Below, one piece after another: positions 1-8,012 of a DNA stretch of 64,000 nt. The first letter of the stretch is position 1; every line of letters begins with the position of its first letter. The notes under the pieces are model-generated. The model was not told the origin of the DNA. It searched no databases and saw only the letters and a program-made list of their open reading frames with translations. The position numbers and the translations under genes are program-made. This DNA is from Aquipseudomonas alcaligenes (GTDB lineage Bacteria; Pseudomonadota; Gammaproteobacteria; Pseudomonadales; Pseudomonadaceae): positions 1 to 64,000 of the forward strand of contig NZ_QJRX01000010.1 of assembly GCF_003205495.1 (NCBI RefSeq), read 5' to 3'.

Positions 1-113
1 GGGTGAGCACGTCGAACGGCTTGTTCAGCATGATCAGCCGCGGCGGGTGGCCAAGGCGCCGCCGGCAGCGCCGCGGCTGATCATGCTGAACAAGCCGTTC
101 GACGTGCTCACCC
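1..113. repeat. 45-bp perfect inverted repeat at the window edge (probable foldback)
   Basis: Bases 1-45 are the exact reverse complement of bases 69-113, with a 23-base spacer (46-68). The right arm is codons of the pseudouridine synthase gene that follows, so the left arm is an inverted copy of that gene's own coding sequence. A 45-base perfect match is far beyond chance, and a natural cruciform inside the start of this gene would be odd. The most economical reading is a contig-end foldback or chimeric-read artefact, so the true sequence upstream of about base 46 is missing here. Confidence 0.85.
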
Positions 114-616
114 AGTTCCAGGACGAGCAGGGCCGCGCCACCCTTAAGGACTTCGTCGGCGTGCCCGGCGTCTACCCGGCCGGGCGCCTGGACCGCGACA
201 GCGAGGGCCTGCTGCTGCTGACCAACGACGGCCGCCTGCAGGCACAGATCGCCGACCCCAGACACAAGCTGGCCAAGACCTACTGGGTACAGGTGGAGGG
301 CGAGCCGAGTGAGGAGCAGCTGGCGCAGCTGCGCCAGGGCGTGCAGCTCAACGACGGCCCGACCCTGCCGGCCGAGGCGCGTCGCCTGGAGGAGCCACAG
401 CTGTGGGAAAGAAATCCACCGGTGCGCTTTCGCAAGAGCGTGCCGACCGCCTGGCTGGAGCTGGTGATCCGCGAGGGACGCAACCGCCAGGTGCGGCGCA
501 TGACCGCCGCCGTGGGCCTGCCGACCCTGCGCCTGGTGCGGGTGCGCATCGGCCCCTGGAGCCTGGACGGGCTGCAGCCGGGCGAGTGGCGCGAGCTGGA
601 GCCCAGGCTGCGCTGA
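47..616 (+). CDS. rluE: 23S rRNA pseudouridine synthase, RluE type
   Basis: Predicted to isomerise a uridine of 23S rRNA (U2457 in E. coli RluE) to pseudouridine. The protein shows the RsuA/RluB/E/F-family signatures: LNKPFDVL near residue 15, the catalytic-aspartate motif GRLDRDSEGLL near residues 45-55, and the EGRNRQVRRMTA block near 142-153. Length (189 residues) fits the short RluE subgroup without an S4 domain. The start used is a GTG at 47 that lies in the loop of the edge inverted repeat; an in-frame ATG at 83 gives MLNKPF. Because the sequence before 46 appears to be artefactual, no ribosome binding site can be judged and a few N-terminal residues may be missing. It converges on the globin gene, with only 7 bases between the two stop codons. 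Confidence 0.85.
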   Translation: MAKAPPAAPRLIMLNKPFDVLTQFQDEQGRATLKDFVGVPGVYPAGRLDRDSEGLLLLTNDGRLQAQIADPRHKLAKTYWVQVEGEPSEEQLAQLRQGVQLNDGPTLPAEARRLEEPQLWERNPPVRFRKSVPTAWLELVIREGRNRQVRRMTAAVGLPTLRLVRVRIGPWSLDGLQPGEWRELEPRLR

Positions 617-623
617 GGTTCGC

Positions 624-1016
624 TCAGTAGCCGGCCTTGATCACGCTGATGCCTTTGTTCAGCACCTCGCGCCAGGCACTGCGGGTGCTGTCGTTGAACT
701 GGCGGTCGTGGCCGGAAACGGTCAGCAGCAGGGCGTCCAGCCACAGGTCGTAGAGTTCCGGGCGAATGTCCAGGCGGCCTCGCGAGTGGCTCTCGCCCAG
801 GGCGCGCAGCTTGCTGTCGGACATGCCGCGCGCGTACATCACCAGGTTGAGGATGCCCTGGCGCAGGAGCAGCTTCTGCGCCGGCATGTCGGTTTCGGCG
901 AATTTGGCGCGGATCTGCGGCGAGCTGTCGAGGAAGGTGCGGTAGAAATCATCGAAGAAGGTGGGGCTGGCGCAGCAGCGTCCATAGCTCTGCATCACCA
1001 GGTCGGCGGGGCTCAT
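624..1016 (-). CDS. single-domain globin-like haem protein
   Basis: A 130-residue protein that aligns by eye with the globin fold of bacterial single-domain globins and flavohaemoglobins. The segment LGESHSRGRLDIRPELY corresponds to the F-helix region around the proximal haem ligand, making His77 the likely iron ligand; the following LWLDALL resembles the G helix. There is no reductase domain, so electron transfer would need a separate partner. The role (oxygen, NO or redox sensing) cannot be decided from sequence. The downstream neighbour is the convergent rluE; the DUF2788 gene lies upstream on the same strand after an 84-base gap. Confidence 0.75.
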   Translation of the reverse strand: MSPADLVMQSYGRCCASPTFFDDFYRTFLDSSPQIRAKFAETDMPAQKLLLRQGILNLVMYARGMSDSKLRALGESHSRGRLDIRPELYDLWLDALLLTVSGHDRQFNDSTRSAWREVLNKGISVIKAGY

Positions 1017-1100
1017 GCTGACTCCTGAAAAGGGCGGAAGGCAGCGTGCCAGACGCTGCCGTGGTTGAGTCAGACGCTGCTGGCGCGGGTGGCGACACCC

Positions 1101-1319
1101 TCAGCCGTGGATGCCGCGGGCCATCTCGATGATGTAGGTGATGATCGGCTTGGCCAGGAAGGCGAACAGGCACAGGCCCAGGCCGAGGAACAGGATGGCG
1201 GTGCCGAGGCGGCCGGCCTTGGACTTCTTCGCCAGGTCCCAGATGATGAAGGCCATGAACACCATCAGCCCGCCGACCAGGACGTACATCATCAGGGCTT
1301 CGAACTGTTCGGTTTCCAT
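1101..1319 (-). CDS. DUF2788 family small membrane protein
   Basis: A 72-residue protein with two hydrophobic segments (about residues 9-27 and 40-62) separated by a short basic loop (DLAKKSKAGR), which fits a two-helix inner-membrane protein. The sequence matches my memory of DUF2788 members found in Pseudomonas and relatives, whose function is unknown. It lies between the Lrp-type regulator (upstream) and the globin (downstream), all on the minus strand, with gaps of 78 and 84 bases, so co-transcription is possible but not shown. Confidence 0.75.
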   Translation of the reverse strand: METEQFEALMMYVLVGGLMVFMAFIIWDLAKKSKAGRLGTAILFLGLGLCLFAFLAKPIITYIIEMARGIHG

Positions 1320-1397
1320 GGCGACCTCGGGGCAGAAAAGCGGGTCGCGATTATACGCGCCGGCGCTGCCCGCGCAGTAGACCCAGGCCTGCGGCGA

Positions 1398-1877
1398 TCA
1401 GCCGCGCAGGTGCTCCAGGGGCAGCTCGGTACTGGACAGCACCTGGTTGAGCACGAAGCTGGAGCGCACGCTGGTGACGCCCTCGATGCGGGTCAGCTGG
1501 CCGAGGAGGAATTTCTGGTAGTGGTCCATGTCCGGCACCACCACCTTGAGCTGGTAGTCGGCGTCCATCCCGGTCACCAGGCTGCATTCCAGCACCTCCG
1601 GGCACTGGCGGATCACTGCCTGGAAGTGCTCGAAGCGCTCCGGGGTATGGCGGTCCATGCCGATCAGGACGAAGGCGGTGAGCGACAGGCCGAGTTTCTT
1701 GCGGTCCAGCAGGGCGACCTGGCGCAGGATATAGCCATCGTCCTCCAGTTGCTTGACCCGCCGCGAGCAGGGCGACGGCGACAGGCCAATGCGCTCGGCC
1801 AGCTCCTGGTTGGAGATGCGCGCATCGCGCTGCAGTTCGGCGAGGATGCGCAGGTCGTAGCGGTCCAGTTTGTTCAT
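1398..1877 (-). CDS. Lrp/AsnC family transcriptional regulator
   Basis: A 159-residue regulator with an N-terminal winged helix-turn-helix (about residues 17-45, ISNQELAERIGLSPSPCSRRVKQLE) and a C-terminal RAM/AsnC effector domain (about 65-145) with the GMDADYQLKVVV strand typical of the family. Such proteins form dimers and octamers and respond to amino acids. The ATG at 1877 (MNKLDRYDL) is chosen over an upstream in-frame start that would add 30 residues unlike the family N terminus. No obvious target gene is adjacent: DUF2788 lies downstream, and the upstream neighbour is the MAPEG gene on the same strand behind a strong terminator. Confidence 0.85.
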   Translation of the reverse strand: MNKLDRYDLRILAELQRDARISNQELAERIGLSPSPCSRRVKQLEDDGYILRQVALLDRKKLGLSLTAFVLIGMDRHTPERFEHFQAVIRQCPEVLECSLVTGMDADYQLKVVVPDMDHYQKFLLGQLTRIEGVTSVRSSFVLNQVLSSTELPLEHLRG

Positions 1878-2153
1878 GGTGCGGCTTCTTTGTGTTCTGA
1901 TTGCGCAGATCAATTTATCAGTGATTGAAAATTGCGCAAGAAGGCTTATTGTCAGCAATATTCGCAATCATTAGGCATGTCTGGCTGGTTAAGCTTTCCC
2001 TCAGTTTCATGGCCCGGACGACACGTCCAACCGCGCCGCCCAATCAGGCGCCGCGGCGCCGGCGACCCTACCGGGTCGTGCAGGCTCCCGGGTCCGCACC
2101 GCCCAACCAGGCGGGCGAGGAAAGCGGCGACACGATCGCCTGTGCCGGACACG
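1878..2153. other. intergenic region upstream of the Lrp-type gene
   Basis: No gene is supported here. Bases 1911-1975 are clearly AT-richer than the surroundings and sit where the promoter of the Lrp-type gene should be; they include ATTGCGAATATTGCT on the minus strand, an imperfect dyad that could be an autoregulatory site. The rest (about 2000-2150) is GC-rich with no recognisable feature. Confidence 0.4.
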
Positions 2154-2184
2154 AAAAAGGGGAGGCCTGGTGCCTCCCCTTTTT
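2154..2184. terminator. bidirectional intrinsic terminator
   Basis: A perfect 13-bp stem, AAAAAGGGGAGGC / GCCTCCCCTTTTT, with loop CTGGT. It is A-flanked and T-flanked so it can work in both directions, but it sits 12 bases beyond the stop of the MAPEG gene (minus strand), which is the only gene it clearly terminates. Confidence 0.9.
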
Positions 2185-2196
2185 CTTGCCCGCGAA

Positions 2197-2616
2197 TCAG
2201 GCCAGACCGCTCAGGCGCAGCAGCCACCAGACGAGGATCAGCATCTGCGCCAGCAGGCCGGCGAAACGCAGCCAGACCAGCAGCGGGCTGGTGCCGATCA
2301 GGTGCATCGTCGACTGGAACAGGCGCGCGCCCAGTAGCACCAGCGCCAGCGGGTCGGTCAGCGCGGTCTGCCCGGCGTGCATGGCGTAGAGCAGCACGGC
2401 GGCCTGCAGCGGCAGGTTCTCCAGGCAGTTGGCGTGGGCGCGCACCAGGCGCTGGCCGAAGGCGCTCGGCGTGTTGCTGCCGTCCGGGGCGAAGGCGTTG
2501 ACCTTCATCCGTCCACCCAGCACCAGCAGGCCGCGTTGGTTGATGATCAGGAACACCAGCAGCAGCGGCCAGGCGACCAGACCGAGCAGGGCGATGGCGG
2601 AGGGGGAAAGATTCAT
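2197..2616 (-). CDS. MAPEG family membrane protein
   Basis: A 139-residue protein with about four transmembrane helices and the MAPEG hallmark RAHANCLENLP (residues about 59-69) after the first helix. MAPEG members include microsomal glutathione S-transferases and leukotriene C4 synthase; bacterial members are mostly uncharacterised, so a glutathione-linked detoxification role is only inferred. The ATG at 2616 has a GAGG ribosome binding site. A near-perfect palindrome lies 45 bases upstream of the start, and a strong terminator follows the gene, so it appears to be a single-gene, regulated transcription unit. Confidence 0.8.
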   Translation of the reverse strand: MNLSPSAIALLGLVAWPLLLVFLIINQRGLLVLGGRMKVNAFAPDGSNTPSAFGQRLVRAHANCLENLPLQAAVLLYAMHAGQTALTDPLALVLLGARLFQSTMHLIGTSPLLVWLRFAGLLAQMLILVWWLLRLSGLA

Positions 2617-2660
2617 GGCGGCACCTCGTGTTGTTGTTATGCCGCGCAGTCTAGGACTAT

Positions 2661-2676
2661 TAGAGTAATTGCTCTA
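2661..2676. promoter_or_regulatory. operator-like palindrome upstream of the MAPEG gene
   Basis: TAGAGTAATTGCTCTA is a 16-base palindrome with one mismatched pair (TAGAG and CTCTA arms are perfect). It lies 45 bases upstream of the MAPEG start codon, where a promoter or operator is expected. Its size and AT-rich centre are typical of MarR-type dimer sites, but no regulator gene is adjacent, so the binding protein is unknown. Confidence 0.5.
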
Positions 2677-2852
2677 GTTCATTCTTGAGGCTGCCCCGAT
2701 GCATCTTTGCCCAGGTTTTACTCTGCCTGGCGCGGCGATCGGGGAGGCTGGCGCCAGGATTTTCTGGATGCTCCCTCATGCGCCAAACCCTGGTGATCGC
2801 CGATATCTGCCTGCTCCTGTTGCTCAGCCTGACGCCGCTGCTTCCCTGGCCG

Positions 2853-3737
2853 TCAGCCGGGGACGACTTCGCTCGGGTCGGCGTGCACCAGCACCTCGGC
2901 GCGCGGGAACTCGGCGCGGATGGCCTGCTCGACCTGCACGCACAGCTCATGGGCCTGGCGCAGGCTGAGCTCGCTCGGTAGTTCCACATGCAGCTGGACG
3001 AACCAGTGGGTGCCGGAGATCCGTGTGCGCAGGTCATGGGTGCCGAGCACGCCGGGCACGCCGCAGGCCAGCAGGTGCATGCGCTCGCTCAGCTCCGGGG
3101 CCAATGCCTGGTCCATCAGCACCGCCACTGCCTCGCGCACGATGCTGATGGCGCTCCACAGGATGTAGGCGGCAATCCCTAAGCCGAACAGCGGATCCAG
3201 GCGCTGCCAGCCGAGGCCGGCCAGCACCAGGGCGAGCAGGATGCCGCTGTTGAGCAGCAGGTCGGAGCGGTAGTGCAGGGAGTCGGCGCGCACCGCCGTG
3301 GAGCCGGTGACGCGCACCACGTGGCGCTGGAACAGCAGCAGGGCGACCGTCATGGCCAGCGACAGCAGCATCACCGCGATGCCCAGCGCCTGGGCGCCGA
3401 GCGGCTGTGGGTGTTGCAGGCGCTCGATGGCTTGCAGCGCCACCAGCACCGCGCTGGCGCCGACGAACAGCGCCTGCGCCAGGCCGGCCAGGGCCTCGGC
3501 CTTGCCGTGGCCGTAGCGATGATCCTCGTCGGCCGGGCGCAGGGCGTAGTGCACGGCGATCAGGTTGAGCAGCGAGGCGGCGCCGTCCAGCAGCGAGTCG
3601 GTGAGACCGGCGAGCAGGCTCACCGAGCCGCTCAGCCACCAGGCCACGGCCTTGGCCAGGGCCAGCATCAGGGCGGTGGCGAGCGCCGCCCGGGTGGCCA
3701 GGCGCATCAGGTGCGCATGTTGCGGCAGTGGCGTCAT
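2853..3737 (-). CDS. cation diffusion facilitator, FieF-like divalent metal efflux pump
   Basis: A 294-residue inner-membrane protein expected to exchange a divalent metal (Fe2+, Zn2+ or similar) for protons. It has about six transmembrane helices and the DxxxD motif in helix 2 (Asp47, Asp51) and HxxxD in helix 5 (LHYRSD), which together form the transport site of E. coli FieF/YiiP. The C-terminal third (about residues 205-290) is the cytoplasmic dimerisation domain. The start ATG at 3737 overlaps the stop of the DinB gene by 4 bases, so it is the last gene of a lipoprotein-DinB-FieF operon. The metal specificity cannot be fixed from sequence alone. Confidence 0.88.
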   Translation of the reverse strand: MTPLPQHAHLMRLATRAALATALMLALAKAVAWWLSGSVSLLAGLTDSLLDGAASLLNLIAVHYALRPADEDHRYGHGKAEALAGLAQALFVGASAVLVALQAIERLQHPQPLGAQALGIAVMLLSLAMTVALLLFQRHVVRVTGSTAVRADSLHYRSDLLLNSGILLALVLAGLGWQRLDPLFGLGIAAYILWSAISIVREAVAVLMDQALAPELSERMHLLACGVPGVLGTHDLRTRISGTHWFVQLHVELPSELSLRQAHELCVQVEQAIRAEFPRAEVLVHADPSEVVPG

Positions 3738-4237
3738 GGCAGCTCGGGCAGGGCGTAGATGTAGTCCAGCACCGGCGCCGGGCGGCCCATCGCGGTCAGC
3801 GCGGCGCTGATCTGGCCGCGATGGTGGGTGCCGTGGTTGACCAGGTGGGTGACGATCTCCAGGCGCGAGCGCTGTTGCGCCTCGCCGGCCATGTTGCGGT
3901 AGGCGACCGGGGCCAGCAGCTCGACGTCGACCAGCCCTTCCAGGTGGTCGCGCCAGGCGGCGACTCCGGCCTCCAGGTAGTTCTCCAGGTCGGCGCGCTC
4001 GGCCACCGCCTCGGCATCCAGACGGGCGAAAGGCTGCGCCTCGTCGCGCACCCGCGCCAGCCAGATGCGGTCGGCCACCGCCAGATGGTTGAGGGTGGCG
4101 TGGATGCTGCCGAAGAACAGCCCGCAGGGCGCGCGGTACTGGGCCTCGTCCAGGCTCGTCAGCTCGCCGAGCAGGCGCGCATAGGCCCAGCCGTGATAGG
4201 CCAGCAGACGCTGTAGGTGAGTGGCGAGATGCTGCAT
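3734..4237 (-). CDS. DinB family protein
   Basis: A 167-residue four-helix-bundle protein of the DinB/YfiT metal-binding superfamily. The likely metal ligands are the histidine in FGSIHATLNHL and those in NHGTHHRGQ, the usual three-histidine pattern. Members often act as thiol-dependent enzymes (bacillithiol or mycothiol transferases in Gram-positives); in Pseudomonas the role is generally unknown. Start and stop both overlap the neighbouring genes (1 base with the lipoprotein, 4 bases with the FieF-like gene), which supports translational coupling. Confidence 0.82.
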   Translation of the reverse strand: MQHLATHLQRLLAYHGWAYARLLGELTSLDEAQYRAPCGLFFGSIHATLNHLAVADRIWLARVRDEAQPFARLDAEAVAERADLENYLEAGVAAWRDHLEGLVDVELLAPVAYRNMAGEAQQRSRLEIVTHLVNHGTHHRGQISAALTAMGRPAPVLDYIYALPELP

Positions 4238-4653
4238 CAGGCCTCCGCGCGCAGGCCGTAGGCGGCCAGCTGCTCGATGCTGCCACTGTGCTGGATCAGG
4301 CGCGGATCGTCCAGCGGCAGGTCCAGGCCGATCTCCTGCTGCAGGATGGCCTTGAGTCGCGCATGGTCGATGCGCCCGTCGCTGCCCAGGGCTTCGCGCA
4401 GTTTCTCCGGGGCGACGCTGTACTGGTCGCTCGGCAGGTAGATGGCGCCGGTGGCGAAGTCGATGCCGAAGGCGATCAGCCCGGGGATCACGTAGAACAG
4501 GATGCCGACGGCGTTGAGGCCGGCCACCAGCGGGTCGATGCGACCTTCGATCTGGCCGCGGCGGTCGGGGAAGAACAGGGTGCCGCAGGCGGTCAGCTGG
4601 GTGACCAGGGAGAGGGCGACGACACTGCCGATGATGCGGGTCTTGCTGGGCAT
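4237..4653 (-). CDS. small outer-membrane-type lipoprotein of unknown function
   Basis: A 138-residue protein with a lipoprotein signal peptide: a basic N terminus (MPSKTR), a hydrophobic stretch, and lipobox LTAC with the lipidated Cys at about residue 23. The mature part starts GTLFFPDRRGQ and contains one further hydrophobic stretch (about residues 47-66), so it may also span or touch a membrane. The ATG at 4653 is preferred over a GTG two codons upstream because a GGAGG box sits 5 bases before it. First gene of the operon with DinB and the FieF-like pump; I recognise no defined function. Confidence 0.75.
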   Translation of the reverse strand: MPSKTRIIGSVVALSLVTQLTACGTLFFPDRRGQIEGRIDPLVAGLNAVGILFYVIPGLIAFGIDFATGAIYLPSDQYSVAPEKLREALGSDGRIDHARLKAILQQEIGLDLPLDDPRLIQHSGSIEQLAAYGLRAEA

Positions 4654-4731
4654 AAGCACCTCCGAAAAATGAGGGCGGCACTATAGCAAGGCCGCCATTG
4701 CAGTTGGATGCGCGGGCGGCGTCGCGGTTCG

Positions 4732-4737
4732 TATAAT
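4732..4737 (+). promoter_or_regulatory. -10 element of the hrpB promoter
   Basis: A perfect TATAAT lies 22 bases before the hrpB start codon, in the short divergent region with the lipoprotein gene. No good -35 box is visible at the usual spacing. On the other strand TATAGT (4680-4685) is a candidate -10 for the lipoprotein operon. Confidence 0.45.
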
Positions 4738-4758
4738 CGCCGGCCAACCGGAGAAGCC

Positions 4759-7278
4759 ATGAACCGCCTGCCCATCGACGACGTATTGCCCGCCCTGCGC
4801 GCCGCCCTGGCCGAACGCCACGAGGCCGTGCTGGAGGCGCCGCCCGGCGCCGGCAAGACCACCCGTGTGCCGCTGGCCCTGCTGCACGAGCCCTGGCTCG
4901 CCGGGCAGCGCATCCTCATGCTGGAGCCGCGTCGCCTGGCCGCCCGCGCCGCTGCCGAGCGCCTGGCCAGCGAGCTGGGCGAGCAGGTCGGCGAGACGGT
5001 GGGCTACCGCATCCGCCTGGACAGCAAGGTCGGCCCGAAGACCCGTATCGAGGTGGTCACCGAAGGCATCCTCGCCCGCCGCCTGCAGGACGACCCGGCG
5101 CTGGAGGGCGTCGGCCTGGTGATCTTCGACGAATTCCACGAGCGCAGCCTGGATGCCGACCTGGCCCTGGCGCTGACGCTGAACGGCCGCGAGCTGCTGC
5201 GCGATGAGCCGCTCAAGGTGTTGCTGATGTCCGCGACCCTGGAGGGTGAGCGCCTGTCCGTGCTGCTCGGTGACGCGCCGGTGGTCTCCAGCCAGGGCCG
5301 CATGCACCCGGTAGAGACGCGCTGGGGCGCGCCCTGGCAGCCGGGCGAACGCATCGAGGCGCGGGTGGTGCAGACGGTGCTGCAGGCCCTGGCCGACGAG
5401 CCGGGCAGCCTGCTGGTGTTCCTCCCCGGCCAGGCGGAGATCCGCCGGGTGCATGAGCAGCTGCAGGAGAGCCTGGGCCAGCGCCCCGACGTGCTGCTCT
5501 GCCCCCTGCATGGCGAGCTGGAGCTGTCTGCCCAGCGCGCGGCCATCGAGCCGGCTCCGGCCGGCCAGCGCAAGGTGGTGCTGGCCACCAACATCGCCGA
5601 GACCAGCCTGACCATCGACGGCGTGCGCGTGGTGGTGGACGCGGGTCTCGCGCGGGTGCCGCGCTTCGACCCGGCCAGCGGCATGACCCGCCTGGATACC
5701 CAGCGCATCTCCCGCGCCTCGGCCACCCAGCGCGCCGGCCGCGCCGGGCGCCTGGAGCCGGGCGTGTGTTATCGGCTGTGGTCGCAGAGCCAGCACGAGC
5801 AGCTGGCCGCCTATGGTGCCGCAGAAATCCTCCAGGCTGACCTGGCCGGCCTGGCCCTGCAGTTGGCGCGCTGGGGCGTGCAGCCGGGCGAGCTGGCCTG
5901 GCTCGATGCGCCGCCGGCCGCCGCCTTCGCCCAGGGCCGCGACCTGCTGGCGCGCCTCGGCGCTTTGGATGCACGCGGCGCGCTGACGGCCCACGGCCAG
6001 GCCATGGCCGAGCTGCCGGCGCATCCGCGCATCGCCCACCTGCTGCTGCGCGGCCAGGCCCTCGGCCTCGGCGCGCTAGCGGCAGACCTCGCCGCGCTGC
6101 TGTCCGAGCGCGACATCCTGCGTGGCGGCGGCGCCGACCTGCACAGCCGCATGAGCCTGCTGGCCGGCGAGTCGCGCGCCGTCGGCGGCGCGCGCGGCGG
6201 CGTGCAGCGCGCGCGGCAGCTGGCCCGGCAGTTTCGTTCCTATCTGCGTGGTGCGCCGAGTGAGGCGGTGGCCGATCCCGAGCATCCGCGCTGGCTCGGC
6301 GCGCTGCTGGCCTTCGCCTACCCCGACCGGGTCGCCCGCCAGCGCAGGGCCGGTGGTGGCGACTACCGCCTGGCCAACGGCCGCGCCGCGCAGTTCGGCG
6401 AGGCGGATGCACTGATGAAGCACGAGTGGCTGGTGATCGCCGACCTCGGCAGTCGTCAGGGCCAGCGCGAGGAACGTATCTACCTGGCCGCCGACCTCGA
6501 CCCGGCGCTGTTCGACACGGTGCTGGCCGAGCAGGTGAGCGTGCGTGAGGAGCTGGAATGGGACGAGCGCGAGGGCGTGCTGCGCGCCGAGCGCCAGCGT
6601 CGGGTCGGCGAGCTGGTGCTCAGCCGCGAGGCGCTGAGCGGCCTGGACGAGGCCACGCGCGGCCGTGCGCTGCTGGATCTCGTGCGGCGCAAGGGCCTGG
6701 AGCTGCTGCCCTGGACGCCGGAGCTGCGCCAGTGGCAGGCGCGGGTGGCGCTGCTGCGCCGCCTCGACCTGGAGCAGAAGGGCGACAGCGAATGGCCGGA
6801 CCTGTCCGACGCGGCGCTGCTGGCGACCCTGGAAGACTGGCTGCTGCCATTCTTAAGCAAGGTCAGCCGCCTCAGTCATTTCGCCAGTCTGGACCTGCCG
6901 GGCATCCTCGCCGGCCTGCTGCCCTGGCCGCTGCCGCAGCGCCTGGACGAGCTGGCGCCGCGGCACCTGCAGGTGCCGTCCGGCTCGCGCATCGCCATCG
7001 ATTACTCTGAGTCGCCGCCGGTACTGGCGGTGCGCCTGCAGGAGCTGTTCGGCCTGGCCGCCACCCCGCGCATCGCCGGCGGCCGCCAGGGCGTGCTGCT
7101 GCACCTGCTGTCGCCGGCGCGCCGGCCGGTGCAGGTGACCCAGGACCTGGCCAGCTTCTGGGCCAACACCTATGCCGAGGTGAAGAAGGATCTCAAGGGC
7201 CGCTACCCCAAGCACTACTGGCCGGACGACCCGCTGGTAGCCGAGCCGACGGCGCGGGCCAAGCCGCGCGGCACCTAA
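4759..7278 (+). CDS. hrpB: ATP-dependent RNA helicase HrpB
   Basis: An 839-residue DExH-box helicase of the HrpA/HrpB group. Visible motifs are Walker A PPGAGKTT (about 28-35), the DEFH box (124-127), SATL in motif III, and motif VI QRAGRAGR; the HrpB-specific C-terminal domain occupies roughly residues 500-839. Length agrees with E. coli HrpB. The ATG at 4759 follows a GGAG box; upstream in-frame codons would only add a basic run unlike the family. The bacterial role is not well defined (HrpB has been linked to RNA metabolism). Its stop codon overlaps, tail to tail, the stop of the next gene by 4 bases. Confidence 0.93.
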   Translation: MNRLPIDDVLPALRAALAERHEAVLEAPPGAGKTTRVPLALLHEPWLAGQRILMLEPRRLAARAAAERLASELGEQVGETVGYRIRLDSKVGPKTRIEVVTEGILARRLQDDPALEGVGLVIFDEFHERSLDADLALALTLNGRELLRDEPLKVLLMSATLEGERLSVLLGDAPVVSSQGRMHPVETRWGAPWQPGERIEARVVQTVLQALADEPGSLLVFLPGQAEIRRVHEQLQESLGQRPDVLLCPLHGELELSAQRAAIEPAPAGQRKVVLATNIAETSLTIDGVRVVVDAGLARVPRFDPASGMTRLDTQRISRASATQRAGRAGRLEPGVCYRLWSQSQHEQLAAYGAAEILQADLAGLALQLARWGVQPGELAWLDAPPAAAFAQGRDLLARLGALDARGALTAHGQAMAELPAHPRIAHLLLRGQALGLGALAADLAALLSERDILRGGGADLHSRMSLLAGESRAVGGARGGVQRARQLARQFRSYLRGAPSEAVADPEHPRWLGALLAFAYPDRVARQRRAGGGDYRLANGRAAQFGEADALMKHEWLVIADLGSRQGQREERIYLAADLDPALFDTVLAEQVSVREELEWDEREGVLRAERQRRVGELVLSREALSGLDEATRGRALLDLVRRKGLELLPWTPELRQWQARVALLRRLDLEQKGDSEWPDLSDAALLATLEDWLLPFLSKVSRLSHFASLDLPGILAGLLPWPLPQRLDELAPRHLQVPSGSRIAIDYSESPPVLAVRLQELFGLAATPRIAGGRQGVLLHLLSPARRPVQVTQDLASFWANTYAEVKKDLKGRYPKHYWPDDPLVAEPTARAKPRGT

Positions 7279-8012
7279 TCCAGCGCGAGGTCTTCGCCGG
7301 CCGCGCGCAGTTCCTCGTAGGCGCGGTCCAGGGCCTCCAGCAGCTCGGCGCTGCCGGCGGCGCTGCGCGAGGCGATCAGGCGCAGCTGCAGGTTCTGCAG
7401 TTCGGTGTAGGGCAGCTCTGCCAGGCCCAGGGTGCGGCTGGCCTGGCGCACCGGGTCCTGGTAGTCGAGCAGGTAGTCGCCGCGCTGGCGCAGCAGCATC
7501 TCCAGGGCCGACAGGTGGCTGCTGGTGCGGTGCAGGCGCAGTTCCAGGCTGCGGTCGGCGAGCAGCCGGTTCACCGCCGGCCAGTAGCTGTAGCCACTGA
7601 TCAGGATGATGCCGCGGCCGTGCAGGTCGTCGGGAATCCGCGGCGCCGGCTGTCCCGGCCGGGCGTACAGGGCCAGCTTGATCTCGCCGATGGCGTTGCG
7701 CGCCTCGAAGGTGTGACCGTCCAGCTCGGTCTTGCCACCGGCGCCGGGCCACAGCTGCACGCTGCCATCGCGCAGGCCGGCGTACAGGCGGGCGTTGGGC
7801 AGCGAGCGGTATTGACCGCGATAGCCGGCATGGCGCAGCAGGCGTTCGGTGAGGACGAGGATGGAGCCGCGTGGCAGGCCGTGCTCGTCGGTCCAGGAGT
7901 AGGGGGGGAATTCGTAGTAGCCGACGCTGATGGCCGGTTCCGGCGCCTGTTGCGCCTGGGTAGGGGCGCAGCACAGCCACGCCAGCAGGACAGGGAGAAG
8001 AGTCTTGCGCAT
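7275..8012 (-). CDS. periplasmic substrate-binding protein, amino-acid type (SBP_bac_3 fold)
   Basis: A 245-residue protein with a cleavable signal peptide (about residues 1-21, ending PTQA). The mature N terminus ISVGYYEFPPYSW followed by RGSILVLTERLLRHAGY is the pattern of type-2 periplasmic binding proteins of the polar amino-acid family. There are no permease or ATPase genes beside it, so it is either an orphan binding protein or one that serves a distant transporter or a sensor. It ends in a 4-base convergent overlap with hrpB. Confidence 0.75.
   Translation of the reverse strand: MRKTLLPVLLAWLCCAPTQAQQAPEPAISVGYYEFPPYSWTDEHGLPRGSILVLTERLLRHAGYRGQYRSLPNARLYAGLRDGSVQLWPGAGGKTELDGHTFEARNAIGEIKLALYARPGQPAPRIPDDLHGRGIILISGYSYWPAVNRLLADRSLELRLHRTSSHLSALEMLLRQRGDYLLDYQDPVRQASRTLGLAELPYTELQNLQLRLIASRSAAGSAELLEALDRAYEELRAAGEDLALD

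Noticed and set aside
1911..1975. Defined Lrp operator
   Set aside because: The dyads are imperfect and no consensus spacing could be shown, so it is only mentioned as a possible site.
2685..2981. 98-codon plus-strand frame with a leucine-rich stretch
   Set aside because: It runs into the fieF-like gene on the other strand, has no ribosome binding site and no recognisable similarity. The hydrophobic part is short and the rest is antisense to a conserved domain.
4681..6039. 452-codon minus-strand frame inside hrpB
   Set aside because: It is antisense to highly conserved helicase motifs; long antisense frames are expected in GC-rich coding DNA. Similar shadows lie in dpp (21128-23128), gatA (33850-35340) and yhdP (40629-42770).
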